Assembly (NCBI GenBank): GCA_900708905.1
Contig: CAADRB010000054.1
Span: 132,070-196,069, forward strand
Origin: Hymenolepis diminuta
Taxonomy: Eukaryota; Platyhelminthes; Cestoda; Cyclophyllidea; Hymenolepididae
Direction: 5' to 3'
DNA: 64,000 nucleotides
In this document: one piece after another, positions 51,909 to 62,871 of the stretch
Numbering within the stretch: the first letter of the stretch is position 1
How the letters are laid out: each line of letters begins with the position of its first letter
Made by a program: the position numbers and the translations under genes
Notes under the pieces: generated by a model
The model's database searches: none
The model's input: the letters and a program-made list of their open reading frames with translations, nothing else
Told to the model about the DNA's origin: nothing

Positions 51909-52030
51909 ATCTCCTCTTTACATTCCACTATTCTATCTCGCTCTCCTGCCTTCTCATTCCTTCGCCTCCTCCCTTCAGTTCTTTCGATTCGTCCCCTCTT
52001 TCTCATTCTTTAGGTTCTTTGCGCTGGTAA
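51909..52030 (+). promoter_or_regulatory. Pyrimidine-rich start of the Ral 3'UTR
   Basis: Immediately after the Ral stop, roughly 110 bp are strongly pyrimidine-biased (runs such as CTCGCTCTCCTGCCTTCTC and CGCCTCCTCCCTTC). This could be a binding tract for poly-pyrimidine RNA-binding proteins. Function is inference only. Confidence 0.3.
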
Positions 52031-52604
52031 ACCTCTCCTAATATCGATCTCTTACTGTCTGCTTATACCCTTTTCTCGCTATAGATTCTTTCACACACAT
52101 AGACCACAGTTTGAGGCTCTGAACAACCCCTATTTCTCATCCTTCTCTTTAAAACCTTTTTTTCTGTCGTTATCTCGTTACAGTCTCAGTTAATGATGAG
52201 CTCTCGTTTGACCTGTTCGGATGTGTTTTCCTTTCTTTCAGGTCTTTCTCCTCTAAATGGAATCTCTGTACGTATTTTCGTCTGAAAATTCGAGATCAGC
52301 TTCCCTGTTCACTTTTTTATGCGCTTTCTATTAATTATATATCCAGTTTTGGCTGGATCATTCTTTAAGTGGACCAATCATTTGTTTAATTTCCATTCAT
52401 TTTCTCTGATCAATTAGTATCTTACTCGATGTTGTGTAGGTACTTCGCAGAGCTTCTTTTAGACTTGAAAGTTGATTTTTCAGACCTTTTAACTGAGCGG
52501 TATGAACAGATATTGAGATCGTGGATTTTTCACATTGTGGTTTGTAGTGTCACTTTCAAATGGCAGATTCTCAGTTAGATATCAATATGGTCACTTAATC
52601 GTTA

Positions 52605-52805
52605 ATTATCAAATTTGTTGAAGAGAATTGTTTTCTATAATTCATCCTGGGCAGAGAAATAGCATCCTGAAGTCTCTAACAGGAAACTGACTTTTTGCTG
52701 CTCCTAATACAGTCGTCCATATCGTTCTTCGGTTGTGTGACAATAAGTATATCGAACTCCTGACCTCCTGTTTGTCAGAATTTCACATCGGCCGCTACAC
52801 TGTTT
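52605..52805 (-). repeat. SINE-like element, near full length (copy i)
   Basis: Minus-strand reading begins GTGTAGCGGCCGATGTGAAA (A-box-like), then GGAGGTCAGGAGTTCGATAT (B-box-like), followed by AGACTTCAGGATGCTATTTC, GCCCAGGATGAATTATAGAA and TCTCTTCAACAAATTTG. The tail blocks align in order with copies e and g, though they are clearly more diverged. Confidence 0.5.
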
Positions 52806-55800
52806 TATAATTTCTCTGCAGATTTAGGTGAAAGTGTATATGATTTGGAAATCTTCCTATACTGACTTATTTGATAAAATATGACGTCACTTGGGGAGTT
52901 TTCTTATATGTTTTTCCTCTACAGTGAGATATTTATAATTGCCAAGGTTTAATTCTCCTTCCCTTGCCATTCATTCATTATCTCATAAACCCACAAATAG
53001 GCAACGAATGCACATGATTGAAATTGCGACAGATTTCAACGTTCACTTTCGTAATATTCCACGAGTATGGCGAAATCAGGGACCGATCTATTGACAATTA
53101 TTGTGAAGAAATTGCAAGTAGTGGGGGCTTAAAAGAAACGTAACTTGATCATTATGGTTACGCCCTCAGTGCTTACTGTCGTCATGACGACATGCGGTAT
53201 GTCTGTATACCGTCTGGCTTTTGGGCTGAATCAGCCACTTTTGTTATTTATTACACGTGCCACTTCCAATGAATCCTTGCAGTACTTGTTTATTTGCAAC
53301 ATCGCTATTTCGGTTACCGGCAACTTGTTTTTTTTTTAAATTTCAGGTTATTGTTCTAATTTCGTTCTTTTTAGAGACAATGCAATTGGATAATTACGCA
53401 ATTGTCATAGTTTTCAAACTTATATGGAATCTTGGCAGATTAGAACGGATTTTGGAGCTTTGGTCCTCCCAGGACTCTGAATCGATGTTTTCCACCTATG
53501 AGGGCATCCATCGATATTCTTTGTGTGTGCCTTCTCTATGTGGTATTCCGAATGCTTAAATGCACATAAATTGATCGGTAATTAATAGAATCTGAATCCT
53601 TACGCATTTATCACCCTAAGAGGGTGACCTATAGTGGGAGGGGTTTGATTCTCAGAAACTCGTAGTAATCGATTCTTCGAACCCGATAACACCCATTGAT
53701 ATTTTTCACGTAGGGTCCATGAGCCAAATTCTAGTATTTAAACACGATCAAATCGATCAATAGTTGACAAATTTAAATATCTAATACTCTTTTTTTCAAA
53801 CCTTCAAAACTCAAATTATTAAAATGCGATGACTGTATTTACTAGATATCGATATCCTTGACCAGACGGCCTCTAAAATTCAAAGACAATTGAAGTTTTC
53901 ATAAGATCACTTTATTACTGATAGTGAATTGTGTGGGTGTAAAATGACGCTGAGGGGTTCTCTTCGTCGTCTGATTTTTCTGGGCTTACATTGCCGACAG
54001 TAGGTTCGCGGCCTCAATTTGTTTGCGTGCATCATTTGATAGACCTAATTTGTAGACAAGAACGTGATTCTTTGTGTATCCAAAAGACGTAATAGAACCT
54101 TACTGGCATTTAAATCAACTGCGTTGATTATTCTAGCATAACAGATAATGAAAGGCACTTTCGGAAATACTGGTCGCTATGGTTACGAAATTCGCTAGGT
54201 TCATTATATGATGCCAATTTGAGAATCGTTTATGAAGCACGCTGAAGTTAATTTAACTCCGTGAAAATAATTAAGAGTCTTACCCACTGAATGAAGTCGC
54301 GACAACTTGGCCTAATTACTATTTCGTTCTCTTCTAATGATAACGTCAAATTAGCATGTGGAGAAGAAATGTCAGTGGAGGTTAGATAGACGTCTTACTT
54401 TAGAAAAGTACCGACTGATGCCATATTAGAGCGGATTAAAACTGTAAAAGAACTTACACTAATCCGATTTTATGAGATAAGATTCTAGCAACAATAGTTA
54501 TAATTGCAGTACCCTTTTTCACTCGATTTTGCACTAGAGTAAGAGTATAAATTCGATAAAGTTTGCATTAAGTGCTCATAAAATAAAGTTTTATTATCAA
54601 AAAATAACTAACGGCACTTTTTGTACCGAAAATCTGATTTTATGAGTGTCTGCGAGATGGTATGGAAGATTGTACTTTTGTTATGCTTAACTGATAAAAG
54701 TAAATTGAAACTTTCCAATTTAATTCTTGAGATGGAACTATAAGTTACGTCAACACTGGTATAACGGGACGTAGTCATTAATATATTCTCGGAAGTCAAC
54801 TGAGAATTACTATTACTGCAATAGTCCAGACTCAGAAGAGAGAAGCCCAGTAACTCCAAAAGCAAACGTTACATGTGATGGAAAACTTTCTGAGGGGAAG
54901 AGGGAGACGAACTGGGAGATTTCAGCCCCTGAATAATTCTACGAGCTCCAGCTGCGGTTAGTCCCTTTTTGTCCTTGAGATTTCGAGGGTGTTCAATTGG
55001 AGATTAGCTTTAAAATTCGGTTATGAGCATTTCAATTTTAAAATTTACATAGAATAAAATGCTGATTTTGTTTATCGCCATGGAATCATTATTGCCAATA
55101 CGGGTACTAAAATCATGGAAAAGTATCAGAATGTGGAGAATGGTAAACAAGTTCAATGAGGTATGAAACGGGGAAAGTGATCAAGAGGAAGCCAGAAATG
55201 AATCGGGACGTTGAGGATCTTATTAGGGCACATATTTCATCAAATGAATCCCGGACACATTGGCAAGATAAAGTCCACTATCTTCAGAATGTGTTGACGG
55301 GCCGATTTGGTTTCATGGTTGGTCATCCAACCTCCTATACTAGCAAACTATGATTGTGACTTATTCATATGAATCAGATGTGATTTTTATGAAAAACACA
55401 GATAAACAATTTTATTTGTGCTAAATATATTTTAGATCATGGAGAGTTTTTTTAAATGAGGCGGTGTTTTCTAGGACACTATTTTTTGCACCACTGAAAG
55501 TAATAAAGGAGGAATTCAAAGGAGGTGAATATATTCTCATGAATTTGCCAAGGAGGACAGAAAGAGAGGTAAACATAAAACATTCTCTTAGTAAAAATAG
55601 CCATTGAAATAAATCAGATTCTCTAATTCCCAGAAAACAAGGTCATAATTAGTTACACGTAGCAATTAAATAAATTTTATTTATTTCACGTTCATGGAGG
55701 ACGCGTCAGTTTTTGCTAACAGTGGTTACGTAATTAGAGTGAATGTTGAACTGTCACCACAAAATGAATAGTAGAAGGGATTGCATTCTTAAACTACTAT

Positions 55801-58009
55801 CAATCTTGCATGCGATTAAAGTGCATAAGTGCTCGTGCTTTCTGGATGTGTTTTTCCTTCTATATTTGGCGAAAACTCGGTATTTTTGTGAGAAAATGTG
55901 CTTGTGTGGTAAAGAGAGCACCGACAAATCAGCCAAATACGATTTTGGCCTCAGCCAGCTAATTAGCATTAACCTTTCCTTCGAGATGTCAGAAAATGTT
56001 CAGAGGTCGTCTGATGATAGATTTACTGTCGGAAGTCCCCACATCGTAGTTTCGGTTCTTCAGAAAAACAGTTAATCTATGATATGTGATACGACTGTAT
56101 TGAGGCCTAAAGTTTATGAAATGCTTATTTTCATCAGTGCCGACTAATGTATCTTTCATTGAATTCGCGTTTATTTTTAACAATACACCGCCTTATTTTT
56201 CCACATTCCGATTACTAAGTTTGCTTGAAATGTTAATTTTCAAAGTTTTTTGGAAATTAAATGCATCATCTACGACTTGTTGCTGATAATTTGCGAATTT
56301 CTACCTCGAATAAGCATCGCCGTAAGTATTTGTCATAAGCGAGCATAATTTGTACTTTCTACTGACGAATTATAAGTAGGCATTAGACCGACACCATCCA
56401 CGATAATTCCGAAATGTACTATTAAGTAAGCCTGTTAGTTTATTTTAACTCAAAACTAAAAATTTTCATTTGAATTACTCTTATTAATGTTACTAATGTT
56501 GCTCCAGTAGCAGAAAAATCTCTAAGACGTCATTTGTTGCCGTAATTGGATGCACGTTTTCGCATCTTTTCGAATTCTGTGTCTTTTAAAACAATGTAAA
56601 TACCTTTTGGGTAGAGACCATAATGGTTACGCCGATCATATGCCTGGTGTAGGCTTAAGCCCCAGAATAACTTTGGTTTATTTGAAATCGACTTTAAATG
56701 AGCACATATTTTCAGTAGATGTTCTTAAAATGGATTACATCGAAGATTAAGAGTTTACTAATGAAGACTAAAATATTATTTCGGTTGCGCATTTTGCCAA
56801 CTGGAAAGGAACTTAAAACTTGAACGATTCGTGAACTTGGTATTCATATGAAATAGCTAATGTGGAAGTCACTACTTCCGTCCACTTCTCTCTTTTATTC
56901 CATTTCTTGATGAAGTAAAATGCACTTGAAGTCCCACTCTAACCTCGGTCCTCTGGTTCGGGGACGGCTGCTATCTCCTATTATCCAATAGGAAGGTCAT
57001 TAGTTTTGGTCATGAGATATGTACCTAAAGTAAACTCTTCTAACTCCATTTAATGCTACTTTAAGCCTAATCCAAAATAATTATACCTTTACTTTATCGA
57101 AATTTAAACATCTAAATTCTTTTAAAATAAACTTGGATTTTAATAAACCTTTAATATTTTTTAAATTAATAAATACAAGGACAGAATGAAAGTCAAAAGA
57201 TAATATTAGTCTCGTTTCTATGCCTTTTTAATAAGCCTCCATTCAGTCTCAAAATTGAAAATAATTTGATGTTAGATTGTTCTACTTGCCGTAAATAGTA
57301 GTATAATCATATGTAGCGTAGTTTTGTGCCGGTTTTCATAATGAAAGCGGAGATACCTCATACCACCTCAGTAGTTTACTTAAATAAAAATTTTCCCCAT
57401 TTTGAATTGATTCAAGGCCTATTTCGAACTTTAGCCCAACACTTAGTAATTATACAGGATGCCTCCCCTTTCATTAAGCAAACAACAAACAGGAAATAAT
57501 AAGAAAGGAGGTTAGAGAGAAAAACAGGGAGGTGGATATTTATGTCTTTGTTTCGTGATGTAAGTGGCGCTTACATGTATAATTATTTCGCTCTTTTGGT
57601 CAAAAATTTCGTCGCGGACGAACGCACAATTAGAGACCATAGTGATCTTTTTGTGCCTTTGTATTAACGCTCTGTCACCACTAGGTCTTTCATAACAAGT
57701 AATTGACTCTTTCGATGCATACACAATAGGACACAAATAAATCAAGATAGATTTGAAATTTTGGAAGTTTAAAATTTGCGTTTAAAAGTTTTTTCCTAAG
57801 AACTTTTGGCAAACCATAAAAATTCACAATTTTAACGTGAAAAAGTACTTAAACAACGATAAAGTGATCAAATAAACGCTGAAAGGGTGGGGGAGGGGGA
57901 AGAAAAGAAGAGGATATGATCATGAAATTTATTGTGTCTTTTCATATCAGATTTCTAATTTTAAAATATTTAAACTTATTGCTTGATGGGTGGAGGTCAT
58001 GGCGACATG
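52806..58009. other. Intergenic, one possible integrase scrap
   Basis: No supported gene. At 55198-55350 (plus) an open stretch contains PEMNRDVEDLIRAHISSNES. This recalls the zinc-binding to core junction of Ty3/gypsy integrases (WPGMN.DV...C..C) with both cysteines lost. The match is short, so it is only a suggestion. A G-rich tract (GGGTGGGGGAGGGGG) lies at about 57886-57900. Confidence 0.35.
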
Positions 58010-58130
58010 TCACATTTCAGAATTCGACCACCGAATTTCTGCCTGATTTTTTGTCCACCATGTTTCTGCGACTAGACTGAATGATTGAGTAGTCTCAGTC
58101 ATTTTTATCAGGAATCTTTCACTTACATTT

Positions 58131-58369
58131 AGCAGAATCATTAAGACGCAAAAGATCTCATAACCTCGGTGGCTGCACCTCAACGACTGAACTTCATCCG
58201 AAGACAACCGATGTAACAGTGTCAAAATAGATTTGAATGGAGGAATTTGTGCACTCATATCCTTACCTGTGGCCTTGACCAAGTGATTTTGTATTTCCAT
58301 CCATACAGACATCCTCGATACATACTCAAACACGCTTGTCATTGAGCGGCTCCGACACTTCCCTCTCAT
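58131..58369 (-). CDS. Weak candidate first exon of an unknown minus-strand gene
   Basis: From an ATG at 58369, preceded by a GA-repeat leader, the minus strand is open past two good donor sites: GTAAGG at about 58262 and GTAAGT at about 58130. The longer version encodes about 80 residues including IPPFKSILTLLHRLSSDEVQ and ends RGYEIFCVLMILLN. Residue composition is protein-like, but I recognise no family and found no partner exon. This is suggested mainly by the donor sites. Confidence 0.25.
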
Positions 58370-58384
58370 CTCTTCTATTCTTCG

Positions 58385-58406
58385 TCTCTCTCTCTCTCTC
58401 TCTCTC
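58385..58406. repeat. (CT)n microsatellite
   Basis: About eleven uninterrupted CT units. Confidence 0.95.
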
Positions 58407-59720
58407 GCTTGAATCCCTATCGTGGTTTATTCAATGCATTTTGACCTAGCCAGTTCTTGGCGTTCTATTCTGAAACTGTTGTTACCTGTTAGCTATAGTT
58501 TTGGCTTCTATTACCAAGACCTGGTTCAATCCCGAAATTGGTGATCTCAGTTCTTGTCGGCCCCAACAATAGTATCTTCCCACAGCAATTCAAATGAGAT
58601 ATTATCGAACACACTTCTTCCCGCAAGGATCCTAAATTTTCTTGCATTCCCCGACCAATGTAAACAAATTTTTACTTTCTCCTAATATTTGACCGTTAAA
58701 ATGCCCACCTTTTCCGTATTATCTTCTACGACGTAGTTCATATCAAGTGTTCTGAACACTTAAATGCACCGATTGTATATAAGTCGTAGTGTAGTGACAC
58801 ACTCTGAAAATCGCGTCTAAATGAGGTATTTCGCACTTGTCATCTTAAGCACTTCATTTATCACGATCTTAAGTAGAAAATAAGGGTTAATTACTACCGA
58901 CAAACGCAGTTTACGTAGTTAAATAATAGCATTTATTATTGCCCATGAAAATACTCTAAAAGTTATTTTTAACATTTGGAAAGCCTTTGAACAAGAAGGA
59001 CTCAGTAATCACCCACAAAGGAGGGAGAAAGAAGGTGGTCGAGTAGAAGCAGAGAACAAAATCAGAGTATCACATCTTCTTGCTTCATTGTACTTTTGGC
59101 TTCAAGTTATTCCCGACGTATTTGAAGTGCAGATTTCACTGCTTTATACCCTAATATTTCGAATTTCAAGCTTTTTTCCCTCGATTCTTGAATAAATTTA
59201 TGATTTCCAGAGCTTCCTGACTGGTTGATTCATTAAGATTCATTTGGTCTAATAATAAATAAATTTAACATTTTTCAAGTATTTAGTACTCATTTGAATA
59301 CTATTATTTATTAAATTTTCTTTAAAAATTTATTAAAAACAAAATAAAAATTATGTTGCAACTTTCAAAACAATTGTTCTCATTTATTATTTGAAGATGA
59401 TGAAATAAATGTATTAACAAAAATATGTAAAATTTTAATAAATCTCATTAATTACATTCCTGTTTTGCTTTTATTAAAATTTTTAATTTCCGTGAATTTT
59501 GAAAAAAAACATAAAGCATAAAATGGAAAAAGGATAATTTAATTGCTTCTCATGAGATGACCCTCCCCTTAATTCCACCTCAATGATCTATCAGGTTATG
59601 ATTGACATAAAATACTCAGGAGGGAGATAGGTGTCAAGGGTCACTTTAACAGGTAATTTCAAGGTGTGAGGTCACGGCATCACCGGGCCTCAATATAACT
59701 ATTTATTCCGCGTTTACCAG

Positions 59721-59732
59721 CCCCCCCCCCCC
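59721..59732. repeat. Poly-C run
   Basis: Twelve consecutive C residues in otherwise AT-rich DNA. Confidence 0.95.
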
Positions 59733-59765
59733 GAATCGTGCGTGGTGGTTATTTAATTGCACGAC

Positions 59766-60636
59766 CTAGTAACCGCGGTTACAAAATTCACATGAACACC
59801 ATCTAATGGTTGCGAGAGCTAAGGGAGGTTCCTGTAAATCACAAAATTTGAAGGAATTGGGATCGTAAATCACACATGTAAGAGGTGCGATATTGCCCGC
59901 ACGAAGTGATAGGGATTTAAAGGGCTGAAATGGGGAGTTATGGACGGATTGGGTATTAAATGAGACCATGGAAACAACTAATACTAACCACCCTTCCCCC
60001 TTTCTGAAGGTCTCCTTGCATTTCAATCAAATCGTAAAATGACCTTAGCAACCAGGCGTTAAATTGGTAATTACATCACCTTACATTACATTACTGGGTA
60101 ACATAATCACCGTTGCGGTAGGTGGACTGGATGGGAAATTGAGGCAGGTGGCCAGTTTGAATATAAAAGCGAAATGCTTGGGAATATTAGGCGGGTAAAT
60201 TTTGGTGAACCTGCAAGTAACGATTCAAACGTATACCGAGAGACTGCATTCATTCCGCTTGGGAATGGAGTAAAATGGTAGAAATTGGAATATTTAGTAA
60301 TATTTTGTGAAAGTTACTTCTTTCTAAAAATTATTCTTGGAGGTATTTCCAGATGGTGCAATACTTGATAGAAATCGGTTTTTACCGCAATAATCTGATA
60401 ATATAATTCAATGAGGAGAGCTTCAACGCTAATTCACTGCAAAAGGATTATAACTAGTTAAATAAATTACTCAATTTTCAAAATGATGAAGAAGAAATTT
60501 CAGTTTATCTATTCAGAACCCGAGTAGAATTTCAGAATTTTTGTTTTGCGATTACCTTGATCACTGGGAACTCATGAAATCCCCTCAGCCCCAGAGACCA
60601 GAATAATAGAAGTACAAGAAGTTGTGGTGCTAACAT
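59766..60636 (-). CDS. Candidate two-exon small secreted peptide
   Basis: Exon 60636-60556 would encode 27 residues with a typical signal peptide (MLAPQLLVLLLFWSLGLRG) and ends at a GTAATC donor. A phase-0 acceptor (CCCCATTTCAG) opens 59924-59766, which encodes 52 residues with five cysteines (TCV, FCD and CSCEFC) and ends at TAG. AATAAA lies at 59702-59707, 59 bp downstream. Together this would be a 79-residue secreted, cysteine-containing peptide. Each signal alone is weak, other exons may lie between them, and no homologue is known to me. Confidence 0.25.
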
Positions 60637-60967
60637 GCTTGTCTGTGAAGTCGCATGTTCGTTACTCATTGGTGCATACTTAGTGAGCAGCACGACCGGG
60701 CACGTTTGTTGAATTTGGTTGAAATGAGAGATAGAGAGATTCATGTTTTCAAATAGAAGGCTATACGATGCTATTTCTTGGCTGAAGATGTGTTACGAAG
60801 AACTGTCCTAAATGGATTTGAGAATCTATGATAATATTTTCACTTCGAGAAGAAAACAGGAGCTTATTGACCAGACAACAAGATTGAAGGGTTTTAATGT
60901 AGTATCATTTGACGAATGCTTATCTATCCTTTTGGTCGTTCGTACGGTCGCCTGCAAGTGTATGTAT

Positions 60968-60988
60968 GTGTGTGTGTGTGTGTGTGTG
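60968..60988. repeat. (GT)n microsatellite
   Basis: About ten uninterrupted GT units. Confidence 0.95.
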
Positions 60989-61549
60989 GATATGTGATCC
61001 AATGAGGAGATAATTAATGCTGCAGACAACTGACCACATCACAGGGAGACCACACAAGAACACACGCGGACCTCACATGTGGAAGGAGGTACGAAAGGAG
61101 ATACGAATAAAGGAGGGAGGGTGGGAGAGGTTTGGTTTCCATTGACCAGGTGGGTCTTGGGTTTATTTCATCCAGATGTCGTTTAATGCTATCTCTATCC
61201 TATTCTGTCTATCATTTAAACGCAATTTAAGAGACACTAAAAAAAATAACTCCTATCATTTATTAAAGTACTTACAACGAAGATAACTATGAACCGGAGA
61301 GATTTAGGATGAGAAAAATCAACTTAGAATACCACGCAGATCGATTGTTGAAAGGTCCATCATTTAATATGATGGTGGAAATGGTCTCTGAAATCAAGCC
61401 TTCAAATTAATCAACATATTGGGAGAACCTGATTGGTAAATACATCCGATTCACGATCTTTTCATTGCGACACTAAGCATTGGGAAACTTTTGTCAGGTT
61501 TATTGGATCAGAAAGTTTAATAATGTAACGATTTTATCTTCACTTATTA

Positions 61550-62869
61550 TGCAGGGTACGTAAGTTATCTGAGGATACTTATATTCTTGTAATTTAAACT
61601 AATTTAATTATAATAATTAATGCATTTTTTTATATCAGAAGATTTCATGGCAGATACTACTATAACTAATGAAATGAAAAGACACGCTGTCATGGTGTCT
61701 ATAAAAGTAAGTTAGAAATTGAAAGGTATCCAAAAGTCGCCAGATCTTTCTTTTGCAAAGTTAGGAAGGTGCTGCTGAATGAAAACAATGGAGATAAAGA
61801 CGAGTAAGGGAAAACAGCATTGTCAACGCTCTGCTCTGACTCACACACAGCACCTGAGTTTGTGAGAAGTGTGCATAGGATGATGGACGAGAATCATAGA
61901 AAGTCAATGTGCGACATCTTGCCAAAGATCTCCAAGTATTTGAAGGAACAAATGTATATAAGGAATATTGCCTGCCAACACCTTCGATACGGAATATACG
62001 TTCTTAGGTGAGGACAGTTTATGTGAACAGAACCAATTCAAGAGAATCATTTGATGTATGTAAAAAGGATTCTTAAAGAAATTGAAGCACTCAGAAGAAC
62101 AGGAGTTTCTTCAGTTTTTATTCGGCGAAAACAACTTCGACCAAGAAGAAAAAGTGAATCAAAGAAATGATAGGTGGCTGGCCATGTACGGACGGGTGGA
62201 CCCCACTGAATTTCCAACCGTTATACTTGTACACGAAGTTTCCAGCACTAGTAATGGTTTTCGGTGTTGTTAGTAGTGAGGAGCACATCATAATTCCCAA
62301 ATTTTTCCCACAGGTCCTTAGTGTCAATGGAAGTGCAGACGCCTATGTCGAGACTCTTCAAACCATTGTTGTTAATCTGTCTTGTATAGACAGCGTAGCC
62401 AATGGAGAAAGATCCCATATCTTCCAACACGATTCTCTGCTAGCACATAAAGCTCTAAGAAAACCAGAATTGGATGGATGGTCGAGAATTTTCATCTTTA
62501 TGTGATAGCAAACTCATGGCCTCCTAATCCACCAAACCTTAATCCTTTGAATTACTACGTGTGGGGTGGAGCGAGGTGGGGCGTGGTTGAAAAGGAAGTT
62601 GATAACACCAAATCCTCCTCTCTGAAGGAAACAATAGCCTGAGGAATGGAGGTCATGAATGAAGACCACCTGACCAAAGCCCGCATTCAGTCGCTTTCGG
62701 ACTCGAACTGAGTCAATGATAGAAGCCGAAGGAGAAATAGAGAATAAAATTTGGGTTAATAGGTATTATGTTTATTTCTTTTGTTATAAGAAAATGTAAA
62801 TTTCAACCATTAACAGTTTCATTATCTGAAAGTGTGTAAGGTGTCCTCAGGTGCCTTACGCACCCCGTA
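61550..62869 (+). mobile_element. Mariner-type DNA transposon, inactive copy 2
   Basis: The element is about 1,320 bp, flanked on both sides by TA (61548-61549 and 62870-62871), the usual mariner target duplication. Its ends are inverted repeats of about 30 bp: TGCAGGGTACGTAAG and, reversed from the other end, TACGGGGTGCGTAAG. It encodes the same transposase as copy 1 in broken frames: a 63-codon block at 61820-62011 differs from copy 1 at only five residues. KVNQRNDRWLAM and FQHDSLLAHKA follow, then a C-terminal region with PPNPPNLNPLNYYVWG. The first catalytic aspartate is replaced (FGENNF where the family has SDEKNF). It shares the early TAA and the TGA after VLR with copy 1. No active transposase is possible. 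Confidence 0.88.
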
Positions 62870-62871
62870 TA

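Noticed and set aside
53145..53339. Hydrophobic open frame resembling membrane segments
   Set aside because: Hydrophobicity follows from T-rich DNA, and there are no splice sites or recognisable motifs.
60111..60210. Possible extra exon on the minus strand between the signal-peptide exon and the cysteine exon
   Set aside because: It has good-looking splice borders, but entering in phase 0 gives an early stop, so it cannot follow the proposed first exon.
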